DNA from: Tanytarsus gracilentus
Lineage: Eukaryota > Arthropoda > Insecta > Diptera > Chironomidae
DNA length: 64,000 bases
Direction of reading: 5' to 3'
Assembly (NCBI GenBank): GCA_038502055.1
Contig: JAXRKN010000044.1
Location: forward strand, 11,181,501-11,245,500
Of the stretch, positions 1-14,100 are shown piece after piece; positions within the stretch are counted from its first letter, which is position 1, and the number at the start of each line of letters is the position of its first letter. Below the pieces are notes generated by a model, which was given only the letters and a program-made list of their open reading frames with translations, ran no database searches and was not told the origin of the DNA. A program made the position numbers and the translations under genes.

Positions 1-3000
1 GTCGGGTGCTGATGGTATCGTTGGTAAAAATCGTACATTGAGTCTTGGTGAAGTTGGCTCTTGAGTATCGTCATGAAATGCTGATTGTCGCACAAGACGA
101 GGCTTGCTGCTGCCTAAAGATGTTCGACTTTGGTGAGGGTCTGAGAAAAATATATTTTAAAATGTTTTAGATATTTTTAAAAATCACTAACTTGGCGCAT
201 TAAAAGCCGGCAAATTGAGACCCGGAATAATAATATTGGATGCACTTGAACGCGAAAGCCGCCAAGTGGAACCGCTTGCATTTGTTGCTGTCGTGTTATT
301 GGAACCCGAAGAGTCATTTCGAGAACTCGAGAGATTTGAGTCTTGTGAAGTTTTTCTTGTAATTAACCATGACGTGTGCCGTCGACGAGGATCTAAAAGT
401 CTAAGTGGCACGCCACAATGATGCGGTGTTCCCTGACGCCAGGAGTCGGAACGAGAAGAGCTAAAATTTCCACCATCACTCGACGACATTGAACCTGCAC
501 GTTTGTGGTTTTTCTGCTGGATTTCAGCAATATGGTAAGCATAATCCATGTGACGATGATTACGCCGCACATCAATATTTTTCTTATTGCTACAAAAGAC
601 CCTCTTCCAAAATCTCTCAATCACACCCGGTTGAGATTTTTTCAATTGACGCTTGACTTCCTCATGATCAATGATTTTCCCACGATTGCATGTGCATGCT
701 GCGTGAGACGGAATCAAAGGTGGCATCTCTCGTGATGAACGCTCATTAAGTGAATTAGTGTTGCCGGGTGTTTGTCTGTTTGAGAAATTCGAGCTATGCC
801 GACACCTTCCAATGCCGCGCGTCACTCGCGATTCTTCGATCGCCTTGCACAGCATCACACAATCTTTCTTAAATTGCTTTGTCAGTATGGCGTATAGGAA
901 TGGATTGCAGCATGAGTTTAATGGTAAGATAAATACTGTAAATACTTTCGCTTGTTCTAGCGTCACAAGTTGCCATCCGAGCACAGTTGCTATTGAGAAA
1001 AAAGCAATGGGAGACCAGCAAAGGAAGTCGGTAAAGACAAGAAGTGCCATACGCTTCGCTATTCTCGAGTCATTGGAATTCCACGCTTGCGATCCTCGTA
1101 TGGCACAGTACATTTTCAAGTAGCATCCCATGAGTGTGAGAAAAGCAATTCCATTGATGAACATAAGAAAAATGACGTAAGTTAAACTCCCGTGGCCCTT
1201 GTACACTTCCATCGGTAGACACACCGAGTATTTGCGATAATCAGATACACCAAATAGAGGCAACACGGCCATGGTCAAGGCAAAAATCCATCCGACGCTC
1301 ATGATGTAACTCGCATGACGCAGCGAGAGTCGTTTGTTCAAGTGCATTGCATGTGTAATTGCATAATTTCTCTCGAGCGTGATTACGGCGAGTGTATAGA
1401 CTGAGAGTTCCGATGAGAGAACAGCCAGAAATCCACTTAATTGACATCCAACGCTCATTTGCCAGCGAATTGCATACATTCGAAATTCACCGAGCGTAGA
1501 GGCATCGACAACGGCTAGAAAGCCAAGATAGACGCCCATAAAAAAGTCAGCAGCTGCCAGATTACAAACGAGAAATCTTGGAACATCCATTTTTGAGCGT
1601 GAAAAAATCAGAACAAAAACTACAATTCCATTTCCAAGGAGTGCCAATAAAAACACAACCCACACGCCACATCGAAGTGTCCACCAATCAAAGAGATCTT
1701 CACATGGTAAAAATGGACCGGGTGTTGGAAGACATTTAACTAAATTTGTGCTAGACTCTTGCATCTGCATGTAGTTACCCGACTCCTCTCCCACATACAT
1801 GTCGTCATCATCAGTTGGATAGTTTGTGAAGCCAGGATAGCCGAAATCTGCATAAGGATTCGAGTACGACTGTAGAATGTCATTCATTTGTGGCACGTAC
1901 ATGGACATGTTAAAATTAAAGTCCGGCCACGTATCATTCACCGAGCTATTCCAAAAGAGTTCATTAAATCTCGGATCGGTTGGGAGGAAAACTTCTTCCT
2001 TGTACGGACTCTCGATGACTTTTGTGTTTTTCACAATCAGTGGTAAAAATGCGCAACAATGGTAGGCGTATGAGAGCACAAGGGTCTGTATGCGAGGAAA
2101 AGCTTCTACAGGCGGAAAAAGTTTCAGTCTTGGATTATTGAAAGTTTTCAAGTGTAAAAGTCGTTGAAGGCCATTCGTTGGGAGTGTCGTAAAAATGTTA
2201 TTTCCGAGATTTCTGTTGGTGTGAGAAGAAGAACGTAAGTTTGCTTTAAATTAACCATCGTCAAGGGTCGACACTTTTATTTTATAAAAATTAAAATCAA
2301 TTCTTATAAAATGATTTAATTTAAATAAAATTCCAAGTGTCTTTAGATTGATAAACTTACAAATCTTCGAGTTGAGTGAAACCAACAAAAGCATTCTCGT
2401 GAATAAAATTAATATTGTTGCCTTCAAGATTTCTGGGGGTGAAATAAATTAAATTAATGACCGGAAGAAAGAGAGAGAGAGAAATCTTTTTAGGTTAAGT
2501 ATGTGACAAAATTAAGATTAATGTTTCCTTTGAGAAAAAATTTAATATATTCAATAAATAATTTTCGTAAAATTTAGCGCCTGAATAAACTTAAAATAGA
2601 ATTTAATGAAAATGTTTACTCACAGCATCTGTAATTTTTTCAAGCCAACGAATGCATCATGCGGAATGGTCTCGATAAGATTGTAGGGCATAACGAGATC
2701 ATTGAGTTGACCCAAATTCTCGAAAGGGCGATTGTGGAGGGACGAGATGTGGTTCGATGCCAGATTTAATAGTTTCAGCTCGTAGCATTTCCTCAAATTT
2801 GGAATGTGCTTCAACTTGTTGAATTTTAACTCTCTAGTCGAGGAGAAAAACAGGGACATAAGTTAGCTTTCAGCAAAAATGATGTCAATTGAGTTCGATT
2901 TGGTTAAAAACAAAGATGTTAAACTTACAAACTTCTTAGACGTGGCGAGTGTTCACATAAGTTTTCAGGAACTTGACCCAAATCCGCGTGATCGACTCGG

Positions 3001-6000
3001 AGAATTTCGAGTGAGACGCAACCCTCGAAGGAGGGAAGATGTTGTAATTGACGAGTATCCGATAAAACTCTGAAAATATCGTTGAGATTTATTTAATTGG
3101 AAAATGCAACAATTCAGTTTGATACTTGCAACTTTTTCAATTTTCTTAAATTCTTTATGGCACTCTCGTGTATATTTTGCAGTGGATTCGCCTTCAACTC
3201 GAGAGTCACCAAGCTCGATGGCAAGCTTCCATATGAAATTGACTTTATTTTGTTGTTTGAGAGCATTCTAAAATGTAGGTGAAACGAATGAAAAGAAAAA
3301 TTTCTCTTAATTAATTGAAGAAATTCTCATTATCCACTGCAGCAAAATGCAGAAACCTTTTTCAGCTATTAATAAAACTTACAGCTCTTGCAACTGGGTC
3401 AAATTCTTCAATCCGAGTGATAAGGACTCGAGTCGATTATCATCAAGATCCCTTTTTGATGTCCATTTTATTTGTATAACATGCAAGCGAGTGTAATGAG
3501 AGAGAAGGAAAAATGCAATGCCATTAATTTCCATTCATATCGAGTACAGCACTCGAGGTATATACTTACAGTACTTTTAATTTCGTCAAATTTCTAAAAA
3601 TATCCGACGATATTTCTCGTATCTGATTGCGTTTGAGGAACCTATTTGTATTATAAAAAAAAAGAGTCGTAAAGTTACAAACATCGTAAATGGACACGCT
3701 CATTAAGCATTCACAAAAGGAAATCGCCCAAGGTGGTTCAACTTACAGGTATTGCAAATTTCTAATCGCCGGAATAGAATCATCATCGAGTCGAGTTAGA
3801 AGGTTATTGTTGAGATTTCTGTAAATGGATAAATACAAAAAAAAACATTTTAATTAATTTGCGTAATGACGTTTTTATTTGTCTTTCTCTCTATAGAGAT
3901 GAAAAATTGTTACTTTCATGCAATTAAAAGTATTTTAAAAAGAAATTAAAAAGTAAGTAAAAATAGTTGCAGTGCAGTTGAATTAATAAATAATTTCAAA
4001 AAAGTTTTTTAGTGTTAGATGCGGAATTTTAAATTGAGGTCTTGAAATTTTTTCTCAATCAAATTTTAGGTTATAAAAGCGAAAAAGCGATAATTTTTTT
4101 AATTAGCACATGTTTATAGATGGAAAGAAAAGAAATAGACTTTACATGATATCCACTACATACTCATTTATGGGAAAAAAATATAAATCACTCAAAAGTT
4201 ACTTACAAAGACTTTAAGGTTGTCGATAAACCAATTAAAAGTTTGCTTGGAACACGTCGCAATAAATTTCCTTCTAAACGTAAATTTTGCAAACTATGAA
4301 GATGACTTAGTGTAATGTTATCAAAAGTTTCAATTGCGTTGTATTCTAAATGTCTGGTGAGATAGTAAAATAAACATGGAAAATGAAAGTTTTGCTTCTT
4401 TTTCTCTTCCTCCAAAAAAATTATATGAAACAGTGAAATGTAATGATGATGATGTTGGGGTTGTTTGTGCAGTGATGATTATTATTATGATAAAGCTCTT
4501 TTAAAGCAATAGTGCTGATGATATTAAATTGAATGTATTTTTTTTAGTGGATTATAAAAACATTCTTGTGCACAATAAGTTGTGATAAAAAAAATTTGCA
4601 CTCACAGACAGTGAGAAGTGAAGCTGGTAAATTTTCATTAAACACGTCAAGTTATAAAATTTTAAAGTTTGATAAAGTGACATGAATTTTATTTAAATTA
4701 CTATGTGCAAAATTTTAGAAATTTGTAAAATATTTTTAAAACCTTGATAAATTTTAATATAATTAAAAAAATCTCTTAAGTATTTTTTTGGTGAGCTTTT
4801 TAATAAATTTCAAAGTGGCAAAAGAACGAAACATTTTCTTTCATCCCTCCATCCATACTTACAGAGATGTTAAGCCCTTAATGTTGACAAATGCATCATT
4901 CTGAAGTGTTTCGCTTGTGAGACCGCAATTTATCAGCACTAAACGCTTCAGGTTATTCAGGCCGGCGAAGGCATCGATCTCTATTGTCTGTAATTTATTA
5001 TCACTCAATATCCTGGAGAATAAATAAAAGAATGAAAGTTGATGTTTAATTCATGTACGAATGAAACGATATTGAAATTTATGATGATTCTTATTGATTG
5101 CATTTCAAGTGAGTTACTCACAGTTCCTCGAGTATCGACAGCCCGGCAAACGAATGGTTTTTTAATACTGTAATATTGCTGCTTCCCAAGTCTCTGTAGA
5201 TGTTTGAAATGGAAAATGTGTTATGATAATTTTCAAATGTACTTTAAGAGATTTTTATAGAGTATTATGAATGTAAACCAATTTAGTTTCAACCTCATGA
5301 AAAATGTAAACTTTTCTTTTGCATGAAAAAAAATGATATTTTCAATGAGCAAAAAAAAGCTTCACAATTGAAATGGACATGAAGAGCTTTTTTTCTGAAA
5401 ACGTCCTGCGGATGATATAAATAAAATTGTTCAGTATCATTGACACAATTTTCCACAACAACTCAGACCTAGAGCTGTCTTTATTGCTTCCCAGAAAAAC
5501 TTTTATTTTCTTCTCTCTCCTTTTTTTCCAATCTGATAGACTTAAAGTGACAAGTTGATGTCAACTTCCATCAATTTGTAACGTTTTTTTTCAGCTCAAG
5601 GAGAACTTGCAGCTCGAGGTGGTGAATGTCATTATAATGCATGAGAATTTCATTTGTCATCCACTTTATCAGCATTTGACCACGCTCGCCTGTAAAATTT
5701 TCCCTTCAATGAGGCAACTGGTTGCATTCTCGAAACCAATTTTAACGACAACGATGAGGAAAAATTTCTGCATACAACTTTTATAGCCTCAAAGACGAGG
5801 AAGATTTTCTCTGTTCGTATTTAACCCAAATATAATGCAATAAAATGCAAAATTTCATTTTTCATCTCCATTTACATCTTTTTTTGCATGATTCGCTTAG
5901 CATGAAACAATGTGATTGGAAATTTTTCTCAACTCATGTATGAAGTTTTTTACTCATAATATTCACAGCTGTAGCTTATATGAGGAAATATTCTAGGTTA

Positions 6001-9000
6001 TGAAAAGGATTCGTTCAAATGTTTAACCCACTTATAGTTTTGATGAGAATTTCATCGCTAGTGAAAGAAGTGCTTCCATGGGCGAAGAGAAATGCTCCGG
6101 AAATTAAATCAAAACGAACTAAAATATTTCTCTGAGAATTATTATGAAGTGGTTTCTTTCAATGTAAGTAAAATTTAGCAAACTAGAGCTCTTGTTTTTA
6201 ATATTAAGTTAGCTGAAGTTTGTGAATGAAAAATATATTTAAAGCTTTCGAAATTTCAAATTCAAACTTGCTGCAATTTTAATTAACAAATAAATAAATT
6301 CAACAAATTTTCTTAATGCAATCCAGATTTGAGTAAATTTCTTACGAAAAAGCTCTTGAGCATTGATACGAAAATTCAATGAATTATTTAAGGGATAAAA
6401 GTGATGGAGTTGCACTATGAAAACCCTAATTTTATTATTTTTCTTAGAAAAGCTTTGAAAGCTCAGAAAAGGTTTCTGTAAATAAATCTTGAAAATTCAA
6501 TTTCAGCAAAACAAAATTAATTTTGTGGGGTTTCTTAAAGAGCTTTTTAATGCTTAGCATCAACTTTAAATCTTGATTTGCATAAAATGATAAAATAAAA
6601 AAGTTCTTAAATTTAAAAAATTTTATGTGTTGTAATTGACCATGAAAAATGACGAAGCATTAAAAAATGGTGAAAAAAATAATTTCACCACAAAGTTTAA
6701 AATTCTTTGAAAGTTTAAACTTTAAACATCATCAACAAAAATTTATTTATAAATTTAATCCTCGATTTTAATCCTCGATTAAAACCTTCAATGTTTCACA
6801 AATCCACATGCAAACGTCTCGATAGTAACTTATTGCATGTAACCCACTTTTGATAAAGCACATCCAACGTCATGCTAATAAAATTGATTTATTTTTTGTT
6901 TGCATATCAATACACAAAATCATCAACAGCATGCAGCAACATATCAGCATCAGACATAACTGAATTAGTGTGTGACAGATCGTTTACCAAATTGAAAGTG
7001 AAAGAATTTGGAATTGATTTAATAAAGATAAATTTCTAAAAAGTGCTCACTGAAGCGATGAAATGTGGCAGCTTGTTGGCCGTCCTGAGAAAAAGGCGTC
7101 GAAAGAGAAAATTGGAGCACAGGGGAATTAAAAGTTTTCCCTTGTTATAGCAACAAAGTTATGCGTCCTTTTAGGCTAAATGCCATTAATAAGCGAGGTC
7201 ATTATGAGGGGATTTTTTCTGAGGCAATAAACCATTTGGTCGTAAAATAAGATTTCTCATCTCTCACAAACCATAAATGACAGAGTGTGCGAAGAAAGTC
7301 AGACATTTCATCTTAATTTATTAACGTGACTTTAAAGGAATGAAGAAATTAAATTTGTGGCTGCTGCTGCGATTAAGGACAAACGATTTATGATCACTTA
7401 ATATTTTTCCGCTCTCGGCAAATTAAGTGGCGTTAAAAAGTTGATGAGTCTCAATTTTTAGTTCCTGACATCTTCAAGTACTACTACTACTAAAGTTCAA
7501 TCCCTTCCATAATCGCGTAAGAAAAGAAAAATCGCCGTCACAATCCAATCTTAAGTGACACACACAGCAGGAAAACTCTTCATAAATCTCTTACTCTTTC
7601 AACAACAATTCTGTATTGATTTCATCACGCGTCATCTCAAAAAAATATGTATCTACATCCCTTAATGCCGACATGCTTTTCGTAGCCTTCGTAATCTCAC
7701 GATACTTCCATATGTGAAAAAGAGAAAGAAAAAAATCTGAGCCGTGAATAAGAATAAGAAAATTCGCTTCATGATATGTCGTTTGCTATATAGCCATAAA
7801 TAAACATGAAGCTGTATACAAAAAAAGAGAAGCTTTTGCAATGGGTAAACCGAATTTATACTTGCATGCTTTTCCATCTTTCCATTTTGTACGTGAAAAT
7901 GTTACATTGAATTGCTGTTTTCAGTATGAGAGTGATAAAAAGTGAAATTGCATGTCAATTTAGATACAAAATAAAAAACTTTTTTGTGTAACTTTAAATA
8001 GTTTATTGCTTTGGAATGGCATGAAAAGCTTTCAAAAAGCGTTTAAAAGAAAATAATTTAATTTTAATTTGCAAAGTTTTATTTTATGATGCATGTTGAA
8101 TTTTTTCTGGTCGTCTTTAAATTTTAAGTGATTTCCAGTTTTATATACAATTTATTTTAATTTTAAACTTTTGCGTTTTAATTTGAAATTTTTATTTCAA
8201 CATTTTTGGGTACTCTCAAAATTAAATTTAATGCGCTTTGGTAAATAGCCGCAAGATAATAATTGTTATAGCACAATTATCACAAAGAAAATTTTATAAT
8301 CAATCTATTTCGGCTTTATCAAGTGTACACTTTTCGCACTAATTGAATTAATTTACGTGCGACCGCTAATTGGTTTGTAATTTAGACTTGATAAAAATTA
8401 ATAAATTTTTAAATACACATAAAGCAATAAGAAAAACTGCGAAACAATAAAATTCGTTTTATTTCGCATTGAACCGAAGATCTGACAAGATTTGAAAATT
8501 TTATTGCTAAATCGGCGAAAAAGAAATATTAAAAATTTATTTCAGTTAGAAAAGTTTTAATTTTGCAGACTTGATTTTTGAATTTTTTTCATGAATTAAA
8601 TTAAATATCTCAAAGTTAAAAACACAAAAAAGTTTTCTTGCACTCTAGAGTGATAAAATCCACATTCTAAAAGTTTCTCTCTGCATACATTTGATTAGAA
8701 AGGATTAAAGCATATGAGTAACGATGTGAACGTGAAAATCATAAATGTAATGAGCTCGTACTACTTAAAAAGTGAACTCAAGTGCGATAAATTTCTACAA
8801 TTTCCTTTTATTATCATTGTTTGCTATTCAAAATGTAAGAAGAAGCTCAAAATGAATATCATTCGCTTTTTCACATGAAAGTGCAGCATGTGAAAGCTTA
8901 CGAAGCGACAAAATGATTTTTACGAGCTTTAGTGGGAGATTTTTATTTGTCTGGGAACATTTTTGAGTTTAAACGCATTGCATTATCGTCTTTTTTTTCA

Positions 9001-9957
9001 AGCTAAATCTATTGTGGCATTAAATTGTATCACAACTGATGTTTATTTTACGATTATGATTATTCCATAGAGCGCTCGCCTCAGAGAGGTTATGGTTAGC
9101 TCGTTCGGAGGGTGCTTAAACATTGTGGTGAGAAGTTTTGAAATTAGGTGTTTATTGAAAAAGGTTTTTGGGAAGTTTCAATTGACTGAAAACATGATGA
9201 GAAAATTTTTATTTGGGTTGAATTCAAAAACTCATAAATTTTGAACAATTTGAACAATTTTAGAGTGAACAGAATTTTATATAAATTATGTCCAGGAATT
9301 TTAAAAAAATACCAAAAAATAAATTTAAATCATCAAATCTGAGTAAAAAAAAATTTAATCCCATTTTTCAACACGTTTGACTTTAATAGTAAAATATTTC
9401 ACAATTTCACGAAAAGCATCTTGATTCTTGATGTTCCTAGAGACATCATATTTTTCTATTAAATTTTCCTGCTAAAATGCATCGAGGTGTAAAAATGCTA
9501 ATATGACTGAAGAAAAATTCCATCTCGGGAGAATTTTCTTCTGTTATTTGTTCTCGTGCATGCAGGTAGAAAATGTAGTGAAAAATTAATAAGTTACTTA
9601 CAGCTTTACAAGCTCTTCGGGAAGACTGCTTGGCACTCTAGAAAAAGATGCGCCTCGACACGAAAGCTCAACCTCCTCCAATGTTCCCTTGCATGAGCAA
9701 CCTTTTCCTTTCCACGGTTCACAAATTTCCTTGAGTGTCTTTCCTAAGTCTCCATACTGCTTTAACGCTTCGTCATACAATCTTTTTGCCTCTTCTTCAA
9801 CATTTTTTGCCGATGGTACGATGAGAGTGTCATGGAACAAAATTGTGTCAGATAATTTCGACTTTTGCAGCTTCGAGTGTGTCTCATTGCACTTGGAGAA
9901 GTTCAGTAGGACAAAAACAATTAAAAGCAGATGACTTCGTGGTACAAAAGTGGCCAT
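1..9957 (-). CDS. rk: Rickets-type LGR: bursicon receptor GPCR (3' end cut by window)
   Basis: Leucine-rich-repeat GPCR of the type B LGR class. In insects rickets binds the bursicon heterodimer at the plasma membrane and signals through Gs/cAMP for cuticle tanning and wing expansion (family knowledge). Spliced model, minus strand: 9602-9957, 5122-5193, 4863-5012, 4207-4353, 3747-3818, 3570-3641, 3383-3451, 2929-3069, 2624-2833, 2361-2432, 192-2212, 1-140. All phases fit, giving at least 1174 residues; Drosophila rk is longer, about 1360. The ATG at 9957 precedes a hydrophobic signal peptide, then a Cys-rich LRR N-cap (CSCKG). LRR exons are 69-210 bp, multiples of three, with phase-2 borders. 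After the HCCAF hinge (about aa 505) come seven TM segments (about aa 635-898), ERN at TM3, NSCCNPFLY in TM7, and a long Ser/Asn-rich tail. The first intron is 4.4 kb. The large exon meets a stop at 187-189, but a 51-bp intron (141-191) removes it. Confidence 0.93.
5194..9601 (-). other. First coding intron of rk, 4.4 kb
   Basis: It begins with a GTAAGTAA donor next to 9602 and ends with a CTACAG acceptor next to 5193. The exon on each side joins in phase 2 within the first leucine-rich repeat. I found no further LRR exon or other open frame of note inside it. A long first intron in a receptor gene with otherwise short introns is a common location for enhancers, which is inference only. Confidence 0.75.
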
Positions 9958-11164
9958 GTGAAAGAGGGTGGAAGGTAGAAAGGGAGAGAAAAGTGTGGGC
10001 AAGGCTTTGTTTGCCAAAAACACATTCAATTTATTTCTTTTATTGTTCGTGCACTTAAATTAGTGTCATCGTCTTCACTGTAAGTCACCACCATTTATGC
10101 AAATGAAACTTTTCTGTCTGTTCAATTATTAAAAAAGCTCTTTGCAGTTCGTCACTGAAGCATAAAGCGTTGCTACTTTAATCAAATCAGCGGTGAATAT
10201 CTGAAAAAGAGAAAAATTTGTGAATGGAAAATTAAATTTCAGCGAATAAATTTGAATAGAGATGAGTTGTGAATTTTGTGTCTGGCCGTAAAAAAGCTTT
10301 TTTGAATAAATTATTTGTTAGAAAAGCTCTTCGAGTGGATGTATAAAAATATTTTCTTTCAATAGAAATGGGCTGAACATCCTGTCAGTCATAACCGATG
10401 AAATTCGGTTGCTTGGAAAAATTTTGAGGGAGGGAAAATCTTTTTATATTGCGCCTTTCATCTTATCAATTTTTAGATGTTTTACGAGAAAAGTTTTGAT
10501 GTCCTCAATCTCATGAAATTAAAGAGTTTGGATTTGGGTAGAAATAATTTTTATTTAAAAAGTTTTTGGGACTTAAAATAAAAGAATTATATTCAAATTT
10601 AAAATCACTAAAAAAGCTAATTTTTTATAGCTCCGCTATGTTTTTAATCAGCTTATTAAATTTCCCTCAAAAATTCACATCAAATCACATTCACGCTTTT
10701 ATTACTCCCGCATAACTGATTTAATGTCTTGATTATTTTCGAAATTTCTCACTCAAATAAGCTTACATTTCTTAACGACTCCACTTGTTTATCCTTTCAT
10801 CACACAAAAGAGCTCGTCTATGCCTAAGCACACACAACAAAACCCTAAATTTAATCTCGTCGTCATAAATCTTAAAAATTTATTTTATGACACGCTTTTG
10901 CATTCACTGATTTTTAATGTCAATGACTTAATTTACATAATCGATCACACTGAGAAAGATCACTAACTCACTTCTTGAAAGTTTTTTTAACAATTTAATT
11001 TTTTAAGAACGATCCGAAAGCAATCACCATCACCATTCAACTGGTACTGAAAGTGAATTTTGTTATTTTGCATTCTCGATTTTCATAGCGCACATGTAAG
11101 TGAGAGAGAGAGCGAAAAAATTGTGAGAGTGAGTGTGCAAAAAAAATTGCGAGAACTCAAAGTC

Positions 11165-11188
11165 ACTCTCTCTCTCTCTCTCTCTCTC
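11165..11188. repeat. (CT)n / GAGA tract upstream of rk
   Basis: A pure CT dinucleotide run of about 12 units, 1.2 kb upstream of the rk start codon, with more GA-rich sequence just before it (GAGAGAGAG around 11102-11110). In flies such tracts bind GAGA factor at promoters. Here it could equally be a neutral microsatellite. Confidence 0.6.
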
Positions 11189-14100
11189 GATATTCAGCAA
11201 GCATATTTACACTTTTGTATCGCAATTTGCACGTCAACTGAATGAGGCAGCAAGCGAGCAGTTCATAATTTAATTTTATTATATTTAAATCTCTCACACT
11301 CTCACCCATGAGTCAGTTTAGTTTTAATGCTTTAGTTGTACTTGAAAATATAATAAAATAAATTTTTCAATAATGTAATTTGCGAAGAAATCACAAATAC
11401 GAAGGAGATTGTGTCAAGACCTAGATTTTGATGTGTTCTGCTATTTTAAATTCATTTTACAATAAGTCATTAAAAGAGGAAAATTACTCAGTACTGAATT
11501 TATTAATTACAGCGACTCATCCCACGAACAATTTAACTTTACGACACGCTATTATGAGTGGATTATATTAATTTTAATCTTTTACAGCTAACGCATTGTG
11601 TCACATGGAAGAAGATTGAGTGAAATTGTATGGGCGGTAATGAGAATTGCCTCCTAAATTATTATTTGATGATGGATTTTATGAGTTTTTTTTACTGGGT
11701 CAGTGGAAAAATATTAGATCAAAATATTATTGTCCATGCTTTAAGTAATTTTATAGCGATAAAAATATTTTAAATAAATTTTAAAATTTCAAGGTTCAAT
11801 TCCTAAATTTAAAAAAATAATACAGGGGTTTCAAAATTTTTTTTGAAAGTTTAATATTTATTTTATTTTGCATTGAAAACATAATGAAAATTTATTTTGC
11901 ACACGTTTCAATAATTTACAATAAGGTTTTTAACGAATCCATAATTTAGCATATTTTTATCCCTCATAAAATGTAAATAAACTCTCTTGAATATTGGTTA
12001 AATTAAAATTGCAATACAACACAGATTTAAATGCATGTCATGCAATTAAAAATGCATTTTAATCATCATCGTACATGTCATTCACTTCGGCATTGACCAT
12101 TGAAACTTTTATAATCTGAATTTTCAATCTTTGGAGTGAGGATGAATGTTTTAAGCGTAAACACCACAGAAATAGTCATAGCAATAAAATTACACACTGT
12201 GCAGTGCTGTCGATGTGATTTTTGCTCCCTTTTGGCTGACTGCTGAGCACTATTTTTATAGCAAACAATGATTCATGGCAATTTGTGACCATAAATTGAT
12301 TACGAATGGCTGTTACTCAAACTATGAACGCACGTAGATGGTTGACGTTTTGTCAGTGAGAAAATTGTCATGTAACGGTGGAGAGCAAAAACTATAAATC
12401 GACGGTGTGAAATGTGAGCTGTGTTCTGTGACTTTTTTGGCTATAAAAGAGTAAATTACAATTGTGTCAACGAGACAACAATGATTGCTCACATTTATCC
12501 GATTTAACTCGAAGGACAAAATGTTCCGGGTATTTTTTAAATTTTTTATTTTATTTTTTATGTTTGAAATTTTTTCATTTTTTTTGCTCGCAGTGTATGT
12601 TAATTTTATAAATTACAAGACATGAGCAGCATCCACCTACACTTCAATTTTAAAAAGCCCTTTGAATACTTCATCCGTCACCTCTAAAAGCCATAAAGAT
12701 AATAAGAAGGAGGAAGTGAACAAGAACAAACGTCAAAAGCCACTCATGCACTCGAGCGCACTCAAATAATTACAAAAATAAACATCAATGATGATGAATG
12801 AGTATGGTTTATGTTTCACATCATCGACACTCAAAAACATGATAATTTATGGCTGTTAATTAGCTCACATTATAAATATTTGCAAATTGTTGAGATGATC
12901 ACCAAAAGTGTGCTAACTGAATCATGATTAACACGTTTAGTTCGACGGGAGTTTGTTTGCCAAAATCATTGTCGCTTGATGAGCTTTAAAAAATGTGTTT
13001 ACAACTTACTTAGCGTACATTTGGGGTAACGATGTGCGAAAAAAATTGTCGTTGAAAATATGTTGAAAAATCATTTTGTACTTTTTGATTTTAAGCAAAT
13101 TGAGGAAACTTCCGAGTAAGTGGTTTCGTGGTGAAAATAAAGAATTTAAGAAAAAATATTTTTTTGTGTATTGCAAAATAACCCTGGTTGCGTTAAGTTG
13201 AGTCAAAATAGAACTCAAATAATTAACAAAAATATCGAAAAAGAGAAAACTTTTTATTTACTCAAAAAAAGCTTTTGAGGACACTCGAAATTTATTTATT
13301 TCTATAATTTTAACTTTCAAACTTTCACATTATATAATTTTTAATTACATGTAAGTCAAACACTCAAATTTGAGCCAGAAATTAATTAGATTTCAAGTTA
13401 TTTGAATAAAATCACAATAAAACTTTTCGAAACTTCCCCTAAAGAGATTTCATGAACAATCGCGAAAATCACCATTGTAAAAAAATTAAATAATTGTTTG
13501 AACATGTAAATTTACATAATCATTTTGAGCGGGTATTTAAACACGCCTCTCAAGAGTCAGCCAAATTTCGTTTCATCCTCGATTTTCTTCTTAATAAGTT
13601 TGAATTTAATTAAAATTCATTCGATAGAAGAGAGCATTGAATTTCATTAGAATTTCTATTTTTAAATTCGCTCCTCGACAATTTTAGAAAATTATTGTGC
13701 GTTTTCCAGCGTAAATATAAAATGACACGTGTAAGTAACAAATTGAGGACAGGGTTTGATATGAAGGACTTTTTTGTGATTAACAATAAATAATTACATT
13801 AGGAATGTTGTGTGGATATCGAGTGGGCGTATTATAAGTCATCTGGCAGTGGTTAGTGAATTTGAGGACAAAGAAATATTTGTTCATTTTTCTATAAAAA
13901 TTGCAGTTTTAAATTTATTTTTTGAAGATTATTTGCATATGGTTTAAAAAATGGTGAAAATTTTAAATTTTTTTGATTCATCAGAAAAATAACTATAAAC
14001 AGATCCTTAGCCTCGAATAGCAATTAAAAATTAGCCGATGACATGTGCCAATGATGTTTTTTCAATTATAGCAAATAAATTTCTTTTGAAGTGGTTAAAT

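Noticed and set aside
2149..2151. Independent start of the 7TM protein at 2151
   Set aside because: The codon is TTG within an exon. The frame continues upstream as leucine-rich repeat to a splice acceptor next to 2212.
9958..10029. Upstream extension of the rk first exon to 10029
   Set aside because: The frame is open but the codon at 10029 is TTG, not ATG. The ATG at 9957 directly precedes a proper signal peptide.
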